DNA from: Pseudomonadota bacterium | Lineage (GTDB): Bacteria > Pseudomonadota > Gammaproteobacteria > Burkholderiales > Thiobacillaceae | NCBI GenBank assembly: GCA_021820845.1 | Contig: JAKADC010000007.1 | Span: 1 to 64,000 of the forward strand | Direction of reading: 5' to 3' | DNA: 64,000 nucleotides | Shown: positions 19,522 to 30,821 of the stretch, piece by piece | Position numbering within the stretch: position 1 is the stretch's first letter | Layout: each line of letters starts with the position of its first letter | Translations under genes and position numbers: made by a program | Notes under the pieces: model-generated | Seen by the model: the letters and a program-made list of their open reading frames with translations, nothing else | What the model was told of the DNA's origin: nothing | Database searches by the model: none

Positions 19522-20408
19522 GTCTTGACCCCCGCCAGCCGCACCCAGCCCTCGTCGAGCGCGGGCGGATCGAAAACGAACCAGTCGCGGTAGACCGCCA
19601 TCACCTCGTCGGCCTGCGCCGAGAGGATGCCGGACAGCACCAGGCGGCCGCCGGCGCGAACCCGGGCGGCCAGCAGCGGGGCCATGCCCTTCAGCGGATT
19701 GGTGAGGATGTTGGCGACGACGACGTCGTACTGTCCCGCGGCGAGTTCGCCCGGCAGGCAGAACGACGCGGCGACGTCGTTGAGGGCGGCGTTGTCGCGC
19801 GAGGCGGTGACCGCCTGCGGATCGATGTCGACGCCTTCGACCCGCGCGGCACCCAGCTTGGCCGCAGCGATCGCGAGGACGCCGGAGCCACAGCCATAGT
19901 CCAGCAGCGTCTCGCCTCCCTGCAGGTGTTCGTCGAGCCAGCGCAGGCACAGCCGCGTGGTAGGGTGGCTGCCGGTGCCGAAGGCAAGGCCAGGGTCGAG
20001 CTTGAGGTTGATCGCGTGGGCGTCGGGCGCGTCATGCCAGGTCGGCACGATCCACAGGCGCGGCGAGATCGGGATGGGGTCGAACTGCGATTGGGTGAGG
20101 CGCACCCAGTCCTGTTCGGCGATGGTATCGACCGTGTAGTCGGCGGGGACCGGGATGCCGGCCTGTTTCGCCGCCGCGCCGAGCACCGCGGCCACGTCGG
20201 CGTCTTCGCCCAGCAGGGCGACGGCGATGCTGTGCGGCCACAGTTCGGCGGTCGGATGGTCGGGTTCGCCGAACAGCGGCGTTTCGTCCACCGTGCCGGC
20301 GTTGGCGTCCTCGAGCGACACCGACAGCGCGCCCGCCTCGATCAGCGCGTCGGAGAGCGGCTCGGCCTGCTTGGATTCGACGAGGATGCGGACGGATTGC
20401 CAGGGCAT
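19518..20408 (-). CDS. prmA: Ribosomal protein L11 methyltransferase
   Basis: 296 residues, typical PrmA length. The N-terminal substrate-recognition domain precedes a Rossmann methyltransferase with GTGSHPTTRLCL, the SAM loop LLDYGCGSGVLAI, and DIDPQAV. The NPL motif (ANILTNPL) is the catalytic region. It trimethylates L11 on the 50S subunit. It follows accC across a 72-base gap that holds a perfect hairpin. Confidence 0.96.
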   Translation of the reverse strand: MPWQSVRILVESKQAEPLSDALIEAGALSVSLEDANAGTVDETPLFGEPDHPTAELWPHSIAVALLGEDADVAAVLGAAAKQAGIPVPADYTVDTIAEQDWVRLTQSQFDPIPISPRLWIVPTWHDAPDAHAINLKLDPGLAFGTGSHPTTRLCLRWLDEHLQGGETLLDYGCGSGVLAIAAAKLGAARVEGVDIDPQAVTASRDNAALNDVAASFCLPGELAAGQYDVVVANILTNPLKGMAPLLAARVRAGGRLVLSGILSAQADEVMAVYRDWFVFDPPALDEGWVRLAGVKT

Positions 20409-20442
20409 GGGAGGGTAAGTGGACGGGGGCGCGTGAAGCGGG

Positions 20443-20465
20443 GGTAAGCGGCGTCGCCGCTTACC
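20443..20465. repeat. Perfect 10-bp hairpin between accC and prmA
   Basis: GGTAAGCGGC (20443-20452) and GCCGCTTACC (20456-20465) are exact reverse complements around a 3-base loop. In the direction of the accC-prmA transcript it has no T-run, so it looks like an mRNA-stability or processing hairpin rather than a terminator. Confidence 0.6.
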
Positions 20466-20480
20466 GGTTCCGTCCGCGGC

Positions 20481-21830
20481 TCACGCTTTTTCTCCCGCCA
20501 GTTTCTGCTCCAGATAATGAATGCTGGTGCCGCCGGCGATGAAAGCCGCGTCGCTCATCAGTTCCTGGTGGAGCGGGATGTTGCTCTGGATGCCCTCGAC
20601 CACCATTTCCATCAGTGCGCCGCGCATGCGGGCGATTGCCTGGTCGCGCGTGTCGCCGTAGGCGATCACTTTTCCGATCATCGAATCGTAATGCGGCGGC
20701 ACGTAATAGCCGTGGTACACGTGCGAGTCGACGCGGATGCCGGGGCCGCCGGGTGCGTGGTAGTTGGTCAGCTTGCCGGGGCTGGGGACGAAGGTCGTCG
20801 GGTGCTCGGCGTTGATGCGGCATTCGACGGCGTGGCCCCGGAAGCGGAGGTCCTTCTGCTTCCACGGCAGCTTTTCGCCGGCGGCGACGCGGATCTGCGT
20901 CTGCACGATGTCGATGCCGGTGATGAGTTCGGTCACCGGGTGCTCGACCTGCACGCGCGTGTTCATCTCGATGAAATAGAACTCGCCGTTTTCATAGAGG
21001 AACTCGAAGGTGCCGGCGCCGCGGTAGCCGATCTTGCGGCAGGCCTCGGCGCAGCGTTCGCCGATCTTGTCGCGAAGCTTGGGGTCGAGCCCGGGGGCCG
21101 GCGCTTCTTCCAGCACTTTCTGGTGGCGGCGCTGCATCGAGCAGTCGCGCTCGCCGAGGTGCACGGCGTTGCCGTGTTCGTCGGCGAGGATCTGGATTTC
21201 GACGTGGCGCGGCGTTTCGAGGAATTTTTCCATGTAGACCATGGGGTTGCCGAAGGCGGCGCCCGCTTCGGTCCTCGTCATGGTCACCGCGTTCAGCAGT
21301 GCGGCCTCGGTATGCACGACGCGCATGCCGCGCCCGCCGCCGCCGCCGGCCGCCTTGATGATGACGGGATAGCCGATGCGGGCGGCGATGCGGACGATCT
21401 CGTCCGGGTCGTCCGGCAGGGCGCCGTCGGAACCCGGCACGCACGGCACCTTGGCGTCGAGCATCGCCTGCTTGGCGGCGACCTTGTCGCCCATCAGACG
21501 GATGTTGTCGGGGCGCGGACCGATGAACGTGAAGCCGGACGATTCCACGCGCTCGGCGAAGTCGGCGTTTTCGGACAGGAAGCCGTAGCCCGGATGGATG
21601 GCGGCGGCGTCGGTGACTTCGGCCGCGGCGATGATCGAGGGCACGTGCAGATAGCTCTGCGCCGACGGCGCCGGGCCGATGCATACCGATTCGTCGGCCA
21701 GCTTGACGTACTTGGCGTCGCGGTCGGCCTCGGAATACACGGCGACCGTCTTGATGCCCATTTCGCGGCAGGCGCGCTGGATTCTCAAGGCGATTTCGCC
21801 GCGGTTGGCGATCAGGATTTTTTCGAACAT
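20481..21830 (-). CDS. accC: Acetyl-CoA carboxylase, biotin carboxylase subunit
   Basis: 449 residues, matching AccC. The ATP-grasp glycine loop ([14 protein letters not shown]), the metal-binding [14 protein letters not shown], and the opening [17 protein letters not shown] are all present. It carboxylates the biotin on AccB using ATP and bicarbonate, the first step of fatty-acid synthesis. It follows accB after a 117-base gap that is unusually long for this operon and contains an imperfect inverted repeat. Confidence 0.98.
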   Translation of the reverse strand: MFEKILIANRGEIALRIQRACREMGIKTVAVYSEADRDAKYVKLADESVCIGPAPSAQSYLHVPSIIAAAEVTDAAAIHPGYGFLSENADFAERVESSGFTFIGPRPDNIRLMGDKVAAKQAMLDAKVPCVPGSDGALPDDPDEIVRIAARIGYPVIIKAAGGGGGRGMRVVHTEAALLNAVTMTRTEAGAAFGNPMVYMEKFLETPRHVEIQILADEHGNAVHLGERDCSMQRRHQKVLEEAPAPGLDPKLRDKIGERCAEACRKIGYRGAGTFEFLYENGEFYFIEMNTRVQVEHPVTELITGIDIVQTQIRVAAGEKLPWKQKDLRFRGHAVECRINAEHPTTFVPSPGKLTNYHAPGGPGIRVDSHVYHGYYVPPHYDSMIGKVIAYGDTRDQAIARMRGALMEMVVEGIQSNIPLHQELMSDAAFIAGGTSIHYLEQKLAGEKA

Positions 21831-21842
21831 GGTTTAGGGGCT

Positions 21843-21936
21843 AGGGGTCAGGATGCGGAGTCAGGAAAGTCGCTGCGCCGGCGGTTCGACCGGCGCGGCA
21901 AAACGGTTCATTTCCTGGATCCGTGCGCCTGAACCC
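21843..21936. repeat. Imperfect ~94-bp inverted repeat between accB and accC
   Basis: The arms at 21843-21868 and 21911-21936 are largely complementary: AGGGGTCAGG and AGGAAA against TTTCCT and CCTGAACCCT. Inside them GCGCCGG (21875-21881) pairs with CCGGCGC (21890-21896). The nested palindrome has the shape of a REP or MITE-like element or a strong intercistronic structure. I saw no second copy in the window. Confidence 0.5.
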
Positions 21937-21947
21937 TGAATCCTTTC

Positions 21948-22394
21948 TCAGGCAATCACAAACAGCGGCTCGCCATATTCCACAGGCTGGCCATTTTCCA
22001 CCAGGATGGCCTTGATGACGCCGCCCTGGTCCGCTTCGATTTCGTTCAGGAGCTTCATGGCCTCGATGATGCACAGCGTATCGCCGGCGTTCACGGTCTG
22101 GCCGACTTCGGCAAAGTTCTTGGAGCCGGGCGCCGGCGCACGATAGAAGGTGCCGACCATCGGCGAGCGAACGACATGGCCCTCGGGCACCGCATCTTCC
22201 GCCGGCGGCAAGGCGACGGCCACCGGTGCCGGGGCTGCCGCCTGCATCATTTGCGGGGCATGCGCCATCATCATCGGCGCCCCGGCAATGCTCTTGGCGA
22301 TGCGCACTTTTTCTTCGCCTTCGGTGATTTCCAGCTCGGCGATGCCCGACGCTTCGACCAGATCAATGAGCTTTTTGAGTTTTCTGAGATCCAT
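21948..22394 (-). CDS. accB: Acetyl-CoA carboxylase, biotin carboxyl carrier protein
   Basis: 148 residues from the ATG at 22394. The biotinylated lysine is K114 in the EAMKLLNE motif. The N-terminus ([18 protein letters not shown]) is typical of AccB, followed by an Ala/Pro/Met-rich flexible linker and the biotinyl domain. It carries carboxybiotin between AccC and the carboxyltransferase. Its start lies 32 bases inside the end of aroQ, an unusually deep overlap that suggests coupled translation. Confidence 0.97.
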   Translation of the reverse strand: MDLRKLKKLIDLVEASGIAELEITEGEEKVRIAKSIAGAPMMMAHAPQMMQAAAPAPVAVALPPAEDAVPEGHVVRSPMVGTFYRAPAPGSKNFAEVGQTVNAGDTLCIIEAMKLLNEIEADQGGVIKAILVENGQPVEYGEPLFVIA

Positions 22395-22893
22395 GAGGGG
22401 TCCTGTTTTGGAGATGGCGCAGCGCGTATTCCAGTGCCAGTTCGTAGCCGTGGGCGCCGAGGCCCGAGACCACGCCGACGGCGAGGTCGGAAAAATACGA
22501 ATGGTGGCGGAAGGATTCGCGCGCGTGAATGTTGGAAAGGTGAACTTCCACAAACGGAATGCCCGTGGCCGCCAGCGCGTCGCGCAGCGCGACGCTCGTA
22601 TGGGTGTAGGCCGCCGGATTGATGACGATGAAATCCACGCCGTCGCGCGCGGCCTCGTGCAGCCGGTCGATCAGGGCGCCTTCGTGGTTGTGCTGGAAGG
22701 TTTCGACCTGGGCGCCGGCGGCTTCCCCGCGGCTGACCAGCGCGCGATTGATGTCGTCGAGCGTCGCGAGGCCGTAGTGCTTGGGTTCGCGATGGCCCAG
22801 CAAATTGAGATTGGGACCGTGCAGAACCAGCACGTGCGGGTGCAGACCGGGGACCGACTTGACCGACGCGCGGCTGATTCGTTTAGTCGTCAT
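22363..22893 (-). CDS. aroQ: 3-dehydroquinate dehydratase, type II
   Basis: 176 residues, about 25 longer than the usual type II enzyme because of a basic N-terminal extension ([13 protein letters not shown]) ahead of the conserved [14 protein letters not shown]. Further motifs are [17 protein letters not shown] and [18 protein letters not shown], which carry the active-site His and Arg residues. It dehydrates 3-dehydroquinate in the shikimate pathway. A later start closer to HVLVLHG is possible. aroQ ahead of accB is the common proteobacterial order. Confidence 0.95.
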   Translation of the reverse strand: MTTKRISRASVKSVPGLHPHVLVLHGPNLNLLGHREPKHYGLATLDDINRALVSRGEAAGAQVETFQHNHEGALIDRLHEAARDGVDFIVINPAAYTHTSVALRDALAATGIPFVEVHLSNIHARESFRHHSYFSDLAVGVVSGLGAHGYELALEYALRHLQNRTPHGSQKTQKAH

Positions 22894-22952
22894 GGCGGCG
22901 ATTTTGCCGTAAATGAGGGCAAATTGTCCAGATCTTGGCGCTAACTCGCAAC

Positions 22953-23480
22953 TTAAGAGTCGAGTTTGCGCAGCGTGTCTTCGAGCGTCGCGCGCGGCAG
23001 GCGGCCAAGGTGGCGCAGGACGACACGGCCGTCGCGGTCGAGAACGACCGTGTAGGGTAGCGCGCCGGGCGTGTTGCCGAGGCGACGCGACAGGTTTTGC
23101 GCGGCGCCCTCGCCGATCAGGATAGGATAATTTACCGGTACGCGTTGCAGAAATTGTGCGACGTTGGCCTGATTGTCGATCGCGATCCCGACGAACTCGA
23201 CGCCTTTCGGCTGATAGCGGCTGCGCAGGTCGACGAAATCGGGGATCTCCTCGCGGCACGGTGCGCACCAGCTGGCCCAGAAATTCAGCACGACCGTACG
23301 GCCGCGCCATTGCGCGAGCGGCTGCGGACGGCCCTGCATGTCCGGAAATCCGACCTGCCACAGCGCCGCCACGGCCGAGGTTTCTGGCGCTTGCGGCGCA
23401 TAAAGCGTCCGTGCGAACCAGATGCCTGCCGCGAGGGCGACCACTGCCAGGGGGATGCCGTACACGTATTTTTTTTGCAT
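22953..23480 (-). CDS. TlpA/ResA-like membrane-anchored thioredoxin
   Basis: 175 residues from the ATG at 23480. One N-terminal membrane anchor ([15 protein letters not shown]) leads to a periplasmic thioredoxin fold with [12 protein letters not shown] (C72 and C75). TlpA/ResA proteins reduce disulfides of apocytochromes before haem attachment. It lies 69 bases after the ccsA gene, which with resB makes up a System II cytochrome c maturation set. That context supports ResA/CcsX as its role. Confidence 0.92.
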   Translation of the reverse strand: MQKKYVYGIPLAVVALAAGIWFARTLYAPQAPETSAVAALWQVGFPDMQGRPQPLAQWRGRTVVLNFWASWCAPCREEIPDFVDLRSRYQPKGVEFVGIAIDNQANVAQFLQRVPVNYPILIGEGAAQNLSRRLGNTPGALPYTVVLDRDGRVVLRHLGRLPRATLEDTLRKLDS

Positions 23481-23549
23481 GCTGCACCGCGGGGTCGCGC
23501 CCCCAGGAAGGGGGCGGCGACAGGGCAAGGGCTGTGAATGAGGCGACGC

Positions 23550-24689
23550 TTACAGCGTGCCGTAGGAATGCAGGCCCGACAGGAACATGTTCACGCCGAG
23601 AAAGGCGAACGTCGTGACGATCAGGCCGCCCAGCGCCCACCACGCGAGCATCGGCCCGCGCAGGCCCTTGACCAGGCGGATGTGCAGCCAGGCGGCGTAG
23701 TTGAGCCACACGATCAGCGCCCAGGTTTCCTTCGGGTCCCACGACCAGTAGCCGCCCCAGGCTTCGGCCGCCCACATGGCGCCGAGAATGGTGGCGATCG
23801 TGAAGAAGGCGAAGCCGATCGCGATCGACTTGTACATGATGTCGTCGATCACCTCCAGGCTGGGCAGGCGGCTGGCCAGGATGCCGCGCCGCGCGAGCAG
23901 GTAGGCGGCGCCCAGCATCGCGGAGATCGAGAACGAGCCGTAGCCGATGAAGTTGGCCGGCACGTGCAGCTTCATCCACCAGGACTTGAGCGCGGGCACC
24001 AGCGGCTGGATGCCCTGGGCGTCGCGGTCGAGCGCGTACCAGAGGATGAAGCCGACGGCGGCCGAGATCACCAGCAGCACGAAGGCGCCCATCTGTCGGG
24101 TCTGGTAGCGTGCTTCGTAATACAGGTACAGCATCGCCGTGATGAGGCAGAACAGCACGAACACCTCATACAGGTTGGACACCGGGATATGGCCGACGTC
24201 GGTGCCGATCAGATAGGACTCGTACCAGCGCACCATCAGGCCGATGAAGCCGAGCGCGACGGCGGACCACGTCAGTGCGCTGCCGGTTTTCATGGTGAAT
24301 TCGGAACGCGCGAGCAGGCCGGACCAGTAGGTGAGGGTGGCGAGCCCGAACAGGGCGCACATCCACATGATCGCGGCCTGGCTGGAGATCAGGTATTTGA
24401 GAAAGAAGGCCTGGTCCATGCGCGCCAGGTCGCCGTGATACTGGCTGATCGCGAACAGGCTGATCGCGCCGACGACGAGGAAGAGCGTGCGGAAGGGCTT
24501 CCAGAACCAGCCGAACACCCCGAGCGCCGGGATGGACGCCAGCAGGATGCCCTTTTCATACGGATCCATGAAATCGCCGAAGCGCGACAGGGCGAACAGC
24601 CCGCCCGACGCGACGATGACGGCGAATAGCCAGTCGAACCACGACAGGCGCTTGAAGAGCGGAGCGGGTTGGTTCAGGGCAAGTTCCAT
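23550..24689 (-). CDS. ccsA: System II cytochrome c biogenesis protein CcsA/CcsB (ResC)
   Basis: 379 residues, multi-pass. The haem-handling tryptophan-rich motif [19 protein letters not shown] lies near the C-terminus, with conserved histidines flanking it. With ResB it exports haem and attaches it to CxxCH motifs of periplasmic cytochromes. It follows resB by 36 bases. Naming differs between databases (CcsA, CcsB, ResC). The membrane topology is inferred from hydrophobicity. Confidence 0.95.
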   Translation of the reverse strand: MELALNQPAPLFKRLSWFDWLFAVIVASGGLFALSRFGDFMDPYEKGILLASIPALGVFGWFWKPFRTLFLVVGAISLFAISQYHGDLARMDQAFFLKYLISSQAAIMWMCALFGLATLTYWSGLLARSEFTMKTGSALTWSAVALGFIGLMVRWYESYLIGTDVGHIPVSNLYEVFVLFCLITAMLYLYYEARYQTRQMGAFVLLVISAAVGFILWYALDRDAQGIQPLVPALKSWWMKLHVPANFIGYGSFSISAMLGAAYLLARRGILASRLPSLEVIDDIMYKSIAIGFAFFTIATILGAMWAAEAWGGYWSWDPKETWALIVWLNYAAWLHIRLVKGLRGPMLAWWALGGLIVTTFAFLGVNMFLSGLHSYGTL

Positions 24690-24725
24690 GATGTGATCTC
24701 CGGATTGCTGGGCAGACGCGGGCGC

Positions 24726-26741
24726 TTATTTGGTGAGCGAGTCCAGCGCCTGCGCGTGTTGGGTGAATTCTTTCTCGAAGTCGATCGTGTGCTTGGCCGA
24801 CGACATCGCCAGGAGTGCACGGCCTGGTTTGATCAGGAGCCAGACCCGACGTTCACGCACGAAGAGCATGAAGAATACGCCGAGCGTCAGCAAAAGCGAA
24901 CCAAAATAGACCACGTTCTTGCCGGGCGAGCGGGTGAGCTGCAGGCCGCTCGCCTTGACCTCGTCATAGTGCATGAGCTGAAGGTAAACCGGCGCGCCGT
25001 AGACGAACATGTCGCTCATGCTGTTGAGGGTATCCCGCACCAGCCAGCCCGTGGCGTCGTCGGCCTTGGGCGGGGGCAGCTTGGCCTCCCGGTCAGCGAT
25101 TTTGAGTGCCTCGAATCCCGCCAGTTCCAGGATGCGCAGATAAGTGCCGGCGGCTTTTTCGCGTTCGGCGGCCGGCACCTTCTCTTCGATGAACTTGCCG
25201 AGCGGCTGAAATCCGCCTTGGGCGAACAAGGACAGCACCTGCTCGGCGCTATGGGTCAGCTTGGTCTCGAGATCGCCGCCCCGCTCGCCCTGCGGCAGCG
25301 CCTGGCGCGCGAAGGCGGCGGCGATTTCGGGCCGCAGTGCGGGGTCGAGCAGGGCGCCGCGCAGGCGCATGAACGTGTCGATGTTGCCCTCCGCGTCGAG
25401 CGGCATGCGCAGATAGCGGAAGGCCTCGTTCGGCGCGTCGCGCACGCCCGACATCATGTACCAGCGCCCGTCGAGTTCCAGCGGCAGCATGTAGTTGCTG
25501 AATTCGCGCGCCTGGCCGCGCGAGTCGCGCAGCTTGTACTGGAAGCTGGGCCCCACGTTGCGCAGATGCTTCTTGTCGCTGACCGAGCTGCCGCCAAGGA
25601 CGCTCATCGCATTGCGCGTCGTGGCGGCGTCGCCGCCTCCCATGTCCTCGACGTTGAAGGGACGGAAATCGATGAATTCGAGCGTGTAGTCGCCGGCGGC
25701 GCCCGTCAGCGTCGCGTTCTGGTGCACCGCGCCTTCGACCGTGAAGGAGGAGGCCGTGGGCGCGAACAGGTTCCAGCCGCGCAGGCTCAGGCGCGTACCG
25801 CCGTCGGCAAAGCTCGCCTGGTAGATCGCGATGCCGTCCTGGATCAGCGGGTGATTGACGGCGAGCGTCGCGGACCGGATTTTCTTGCCCGAACGGTCGA
25901 ACAATTCGATGTCGCTCTCGAAATTTTTCGGCTGCCCCGTCGTGTAATGTTCGATGCGGAACTGCTTCAGCGCCACCGTGAAGGGGAGATCCTGCACCAG
26001 GTAGCCGTCCGCCACGTTGAGAAAGACCACGTCGGCGCTGGAGCCTTCCGGAATCTGCACGCTGCCGCGGAACGACGGGTTGGACGGCGACAGCCGCGAG
26101 ATCGCCGGCACCTGGCTTTGCGGGATGTCGCGCGTTTCGATCTTCTTGTAGCCGAACAATTGCTGGGCCTTGAACACCAGGTTGCCATCCACCAGGCCGC
26201 CGATGCAGATCAGCACGATGGCCGCGTGCGCCAGGAAATAACCCACACGATTCCAGCTTCCGGCCTTGGCGGCGAGCAGCACCCCGTCCTCGCGCGCCAC
26301 GTGCTTCACCTTGTAGCCCTGCCCCTCCAGGTAGCGCGCCGCGCTGGCGGCTAGCGCCTCCGGCGCCTGCGTCGTCGCGGCCTCGTGCTTGTGCTTGAAC
26401 GCGTTCAGCGACTGCTCGCTGACATGTTCGCGAAAGCTTTTCATTTCGCGCGCGAAGTTCGGCGCGTTGCGGTAGATGCACACGCTCGTCGAAACGACGA
26501 GAAAGGTCAGGATGACCAGAAACCAGGCGGCGTGATAGACGTCGTACAACCCCAGCTTCTCGTATGCCTCGAACCAGAAGGGGCCGAACTGGATGACGTA
26601 GTTGTTGTACGGCTCGGACTGCTTCAGCACCGTGCCGATGATGGAAGCGACCGCAAGGATGGAGAGCAGGCTGATGGCGAAGCGCATCGAGCTCAACAAC
26701 TCGAAAACGGATTTGCCAAAGGAAGGACGGGTGGAATTCAT
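24726..26741 (-). CDS. resB: System II cytochrome c biogenesis protein ResB (Ccs1)
   Basis: 671 residues, the long betaproteobacterial form. Opening helices (SMRFAISLLSILAVASIIG) with the conserved NNYVIQFGPFWFEAYEKLGLYDVY region are followed by a large periplasmic domain and a final membrane helix near YFGSLLLTLGVFFMLF. It is the partner of CcsA in haem ligation. It begins the leftward ccs operon; cytochrome c4, a client of such a system, lies just upstream in the same direction but behind its own terminator. Confidence 0.95.
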   Translation of the reverse strand: MNSTRPSFGKSVFELLSSMRFAISLLSILAVASIIGTVLKQSEPYNNYVIQFGPFWFEAYEKLGLYDVYHAAWFLVILTFLVVSTSVCIYRNAPNFAREMKSFREHVSEQSLNAFKHKHEAATTQAPEALAASAARYLEGQGYKVKHVAREDGVLLAAKAGSWNRVGYFLAHAAIVLICIGGLVDGNLVFKAQQLFGYKKIETRDIPQSQVPAISRLSPSNPSFRGSVQIPEGSSADVVFLNVADGYLVQDLPFTVALKQFRIEHYTTGQPKNFESDIELFDRSGKKIRSATLAVNHPLIQDGIAIYQASFADGGTRLSLRGWNLFAPTASSFTVEGAVHQNATLTGAAGDYTLEFIDFRPFNVEDMGGGDAATTRNAMSVLGGSSVSDKKHLRNVGPSFQYKLRDSRGQAREFSNYMLPLELDGRWYMMSGVRDAPNEAFRYLRMPLDAEGNIDTFMRLRGALLDPALRPEIAAAFARQALPQGERGGDLETKLTHSAEQVLSLFAQGGFQPLGKFIEEKVPAAEREKAAGTYLRILELAGFEALKIADREAKLPPPKADDATGWLVRDTLNSMSDMFVYGAPVYLQLMHYDEVKASGLQLTRSPGKNVVYFGSLLLTLGVFFMLFVRERRVWLLIKPGRALLAMSSAKHTIDFEKEFTQHAQALDSLTK

Positions 26742-26764
26742 GGGGGCGCGCTACCCAGGGGTCA

Positions 26765-26795
26765 CAAACAAAAAGGGTGACTTGCGTCACCCTTT
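26765..26795 (-). terminator. Terminator after the cytochrome c4 gene
   Basis: AAAGGGTGAC (26772-26781) and GTCACCCTTT (26786-26795) form a 10-bp stem with a 4-base loop. In the minus direction the stem is followed by a T-rich run (TTTGTTTG). It lies about 120 bases beyond the cytochrome c4 stop and 25-30 bases before resB begins. Confidence 0.8.
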
Positions 26796-26912
26796 CATCG
26801 ACTCAAGCAAGTCGGATAAGTTTACCCGCAAGCGTAGGATCATGCTGGAAAGGCCACAATCCCTGCATGGACGCCGCCTCGGATGCCCTCGGCGCGCGTG
26901 CGGGTCGTCGCG

Positions 26913-27542
26913 TCAGCGCAGGCCCTGGATGTACGCGGCCACGGCCTTCATGTCTTCATCGGTCAGCTTCGCTGCGATGGTGCGCATCATCTTGGCGGCG
27001 TCGTTGGAGCGCTCGGACAGGCGGAAATTATTCAGCTGGGTGTAGATGTAGTCGCTGTGCTGGCCGGCCAGACGCGGGAACTGGACGGGGATGCCCTTGC
27101 CCTCGGGGCCGTGGCAGGAGGCGCAGGCCGGGACGCCGGCGCCCTGGATGCCGCCGCGGAAGATTTTCTGGCCGGCGAGAGCGAGTTCCTTGTCCTTCGC
27201 GGTGTCCGGCTTCGGCTGCTGCGCGCTGAAGTAGGCGGCCAGGTTCAGCATGTCCTGCGAGCTGAGGCCGGCGACCATGCCGCTCATCACGGCGTTCTTG
27301 CGCTCGCCCGATTTGAAGTTGTTGAGCTGCTTGTTGATGTATTCGGCGTTCAGACCGGCCAGCCGGGGGTTGGCCGGAATGGTGCTGTTGCCGTCCGCCG
27401 CGTGACAACCGGCGCACACCTGATTGACGATGGTTTCTGCCGCCTTGGGATCGCCTTTGCTGGCCGGGGCGGCGGCAGGTTCGGTGGCAAAAGCGGAAGT
27501 GGCGACCAGGGCGGCGACCAGCGAGACGACGAGTTTCATCAA
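26913..27542 (-). CDS. Cytochrome c4 (di-haem)
   Basis: 209 residues with a cleavable signal ([16 protein letters not shown]). Two haem sites, CAGCH (C42-H46) and CASCH (C140-H144), sit in two homologous domains, each with a distal methionine region (SGMVAGL and AKMMRTI). Cytochrome c4 passes electrons in the periplasm to terminal oxidases. An AGGAGC ribosome site is 5-6 bases upstream. It diverges from engB across 54 bases. Confidence 0.95.
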   Translation of the reverse strand: MMKLVVSLVAALVATSAFATEPAAAPASKGDPKAAETIVNQVCAGCHAADGNSTIPANPRLAGLNAEYINKQLNNFKSGERKNAVMSGMVAGLSSQDMLNLAAYFSAQQPKPDTAKDKELALAGQKIFRGGIQGAGVPACASCHGPEGKGIPVQFPRLAGQHSDYIYTQLNNFRLSERSNDAAKMMRTIAAKLTDEDMKAVAAYIQGLR

Positions 27543-27596
27543 AAGCTCCTAAAGCTTGCAAAACTTGGGAAAACGGGTAGTTTAGCGGCAACTAAT

Positions 27597-28229
27597 ATGA
27601 CTGCCAAGCCCGTGCTCAATCGCGCTCAATTCCACGTTTCGGCCGCCCAGCTGCGCGATTTGCCCTACAGCCGCGCGGAAATCGCGTTCGCGGGGCGGTC
27701 CAACGCCGGAAAATCAAGCGCAATCAATCTGTTAACACGCAAAAATCGCCTGGCGTTCACATCCAAGACGCCGGGACGGACGCAGCTTATCAATTTTTTC
27801 GCGCTGGATGTCGATACCTATCTGGTCGATCTGCCGGGCTACGGCTACGCGAAGGTGCCGCCGGAGGTCAAGGCGAAGTGGGAAACGCTGCTGTCGCGTT
27901 ACCTGCAGGAGCGCGCGGCGCTGGCCGGGATGGTGCTGATCATGGATGCGCGCCATCCCCTCACGCCGCTCGACCGGCAGATGCTCGACTGGTTTTTGCC
28001 CACCGGCAAGCCCGTGCATATCCTGTTGTCAAAATCCGACAAGTTGTCCAACAGCGAAAAGTCGCTGACGCTGCGCCGGGTCAAGCAGGAACTCGCGGCG
28101 TACCAGGGCGTCACGGTGCAGCTGTTTTCGAGCCTTTCCCGTCTCGGCGCCGACGACGCGGCAGACCTGATCGAGGGCTGGCTGGCCCGGGCGCTCGCCG
28201 ATCCGCCGGCGGTCGAGTCGGCTCGATAG
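27597..28229 (+). CDS. engB: Ribosome biogenesis GTPase EngB (YsxC/YihA)
   Basis: 210 residues. G1 is [10 protein letters not shown]3 is [10 protein letters not shown], and G4 is SKSDKL. It is an essential assembly factor for the 50S subunit. Start chosen at the ATG 27597, which opens [16 protein letters not shown]. The much longer open frame upstream is antisense to the cytochrome gene. There is no obvious ribosome site. A candidate minus-strand small RNA follows. Confidence 0.95.
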   Translation: MTAKPVLNRAQFHVSAAQLRDLPYSRAEIAFAGRSNAGKSSAINLLTRKNRLAFTSKTPGRTQLINFFALDVDTYLVDLPGYGYAKVPPEVKAKWETLLSRYLQERAALAGMVLIMDARHPLTPLDRQMLDWFLPTGKPVHILLSKSDKLSNSEKSLTLRRVKQELAAYQGVTVQLFSSLSRLGADDAADLIEGWLARALADPPAVESAR

Positions 28230-28242
28230 CTCTCCGGCGCAC

Positions 28243-29421
<1,179 letters not shown>

Positions 29422-29468
29422 AGCCGCACGCGCCGGCGCGGGAATCGCAGGCGCGGGATGGGGCGCGC

Positions 29469-30821
29469 TTATTTCATGCCGATTTTTGCCATCAGGTCGT
29501 ACAGCGTGGGGCGCGTGATGCCGAGCAATTCCGCCGCCTGGGCGATGCTGCCGTCGCTTTGCGCAAGCGCGCGGCTGACGGCCACGCGCTCCGCGTTTTC
29601 GCGGGCGTGCCGCAGGTTGAAAAGCTGCACTTCCGCGTCGCCCGCGTCGAGTCCAAGATCGGCCGCCGTGATGTGATTTCCGTCGGCCATGATGGTCGCG
29701 CGCTTGATCAGGTTTTCCATTTCACGCACGTTGCCCGGCCAGGCATAGGCTTCGATCGCGCCCAGCGCGTCGGCGGCGAAGCCGCGGATGCTGCGGTCCA
29801 TCTCGCGCGTATAGCGTTCCAGAAACGCCTGCGCCAGCAATACGGCGTCGCCGGGACGCTCGCGCAGCGGCGGAATCTTGATCGAGATTTCGGAGAGCCG
29901 GTAATACAGGTCCTCGCGGAACTGGCCTTCGCGAATCATGCAGGAAAGGTCGCGATGGGTGGCGCATACGACGCGCACGTCGACCGGAATCTCGCCGCGT
30001 CCGCCCAGCCGCTCGATTACGCGCTCCTGCAGGAAACGCAGCAGCTTGGCCTGCAGCGGCATCGGCAGGTCGCCGATTTCGTCCAGAAACAGCGTGCCCT
30101 CGTTCGCGTATTCGATGCGGCCGATCGTCTGCTTGGCGGCGCCGGTGAATGCGCCTTTCTCGTGGCCGAACAGTTCGGATTCCAGCAGCGTGTCGGGGAT
30201 CGCCGCGCAGTTGATGGCGACGAAACGTTTTCCCGCCCGCGGCGAGAGTTCGTGCACGCCGCGTGCCAGCACTTCCTTGCCGGTGCCGGATTCGCCCAGC
30301 AGCAGCACGGTGGCGTTCGCGGGCGCGACCTTTTCCACGGTGCGGCAGATTTTCAGCATGGGCTCGCTCGCCGTGATCAGTCCCTGCAACGCCGAGCCGG
30401 CTTGCCGGGCGGCCAGGAGGCGGTTTTCGGTTTCGAGCGCATGGACGTGCAGGGCGCGGGCGATCATCAGGGCCAGCACGTCGGGCTCGAACGGCTTGTG
30501 GAAGAAATCGTAGGCGCCGAGATGGATCGCTTTCACCGCATTGCTGCGGTCGAGGTTGCCGGTGACGACGATGACCTTGGTGAGCGGCGCGAGCGAAAGG
30601 ATCTGCTGCAGCGCCGCGAGGCCTTCGGTGGCCCCGTCGGGGTCGGGCGGCAGGCCGACGTCGAGCAGTACCACCGGCGGCTCGTGACGGCGCAATTGCG
30701 CGATGGCGCTGTCGCGGTCGGCCGCGACGACCAGCTCGTAGTCGCTCAGGCTCCATTTCAACTGCTTTTGCAGACCGGGATCGTCTTCGACCAGCAGGAT
30801 CTTCTGTTTGGTGTCGCTCAT
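29469..30821 (-). CDS. prsR: PEP-CTERM-box response regulator (sigma-54 activator PrsR)
   Basis: 450 residues from the ATG at 30821, which overlaps the prsK stop (ATGA). A receiver domain with phospho-acceptor D54 (VVLLDVGLPPD) is followed by a sigma-54 AAA+ domain (GESGTGKE, GAFTGA, and the GNVREMENLI region) and a Fis-type DNA-binding helix-turn-helix ending TRPTLYDLM. The sequence matches the PrsR regulators that drive PEP-CTERM/exosortase and exopolysaccharide genes with RpoN. No exosortase or PEP-CTERM protein gene is present nearby. Confidence 0.92.
   Translation of the reverse strand: MSDTKQKILLVEDDPGLQKQLKWSLSDYELVVAADRDSAIAQLRRHEPPVVLLDVGLPPDPDGATEGLAALQQILSLAPLTKVIVVTGNLDRSNAVKAIHLGAYDFFHKPFEPDVLALMIARALHVHALETENRLLAARQAGSALQGLITASEPMLKICRTVEKVAPANATVLLLGESGTGKEVLARGVHELSPRAGKRFVAINCAAIPDTLLESELFGHEKGAFTGAAKQTIGRIEYANEGTLFLDEIGDLPMPLQAKLLRFLQERVIERLGGRGEIPVDVRVVCATHRDLSCMIREGQFREDLYYRLSEISIKIPPLRERPGDAVLLAQAFLERYTREMDRSIRGFAADALGAIEAYAWPGNVREMENLIKRATIMADGNHITAADLGLDAGDAEVQLFNLRHARENAERVAVSRALAQSDGSIAQAAELLGITRPTLYDLMAKIGMK

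Noticed and set aside
26883-27596. 238-codon N-terminal extension of EngB
   Set aside because: The extension is antisense to cytochrome c4 and unlike any EngB; the protein family starts at the ATG 27597.
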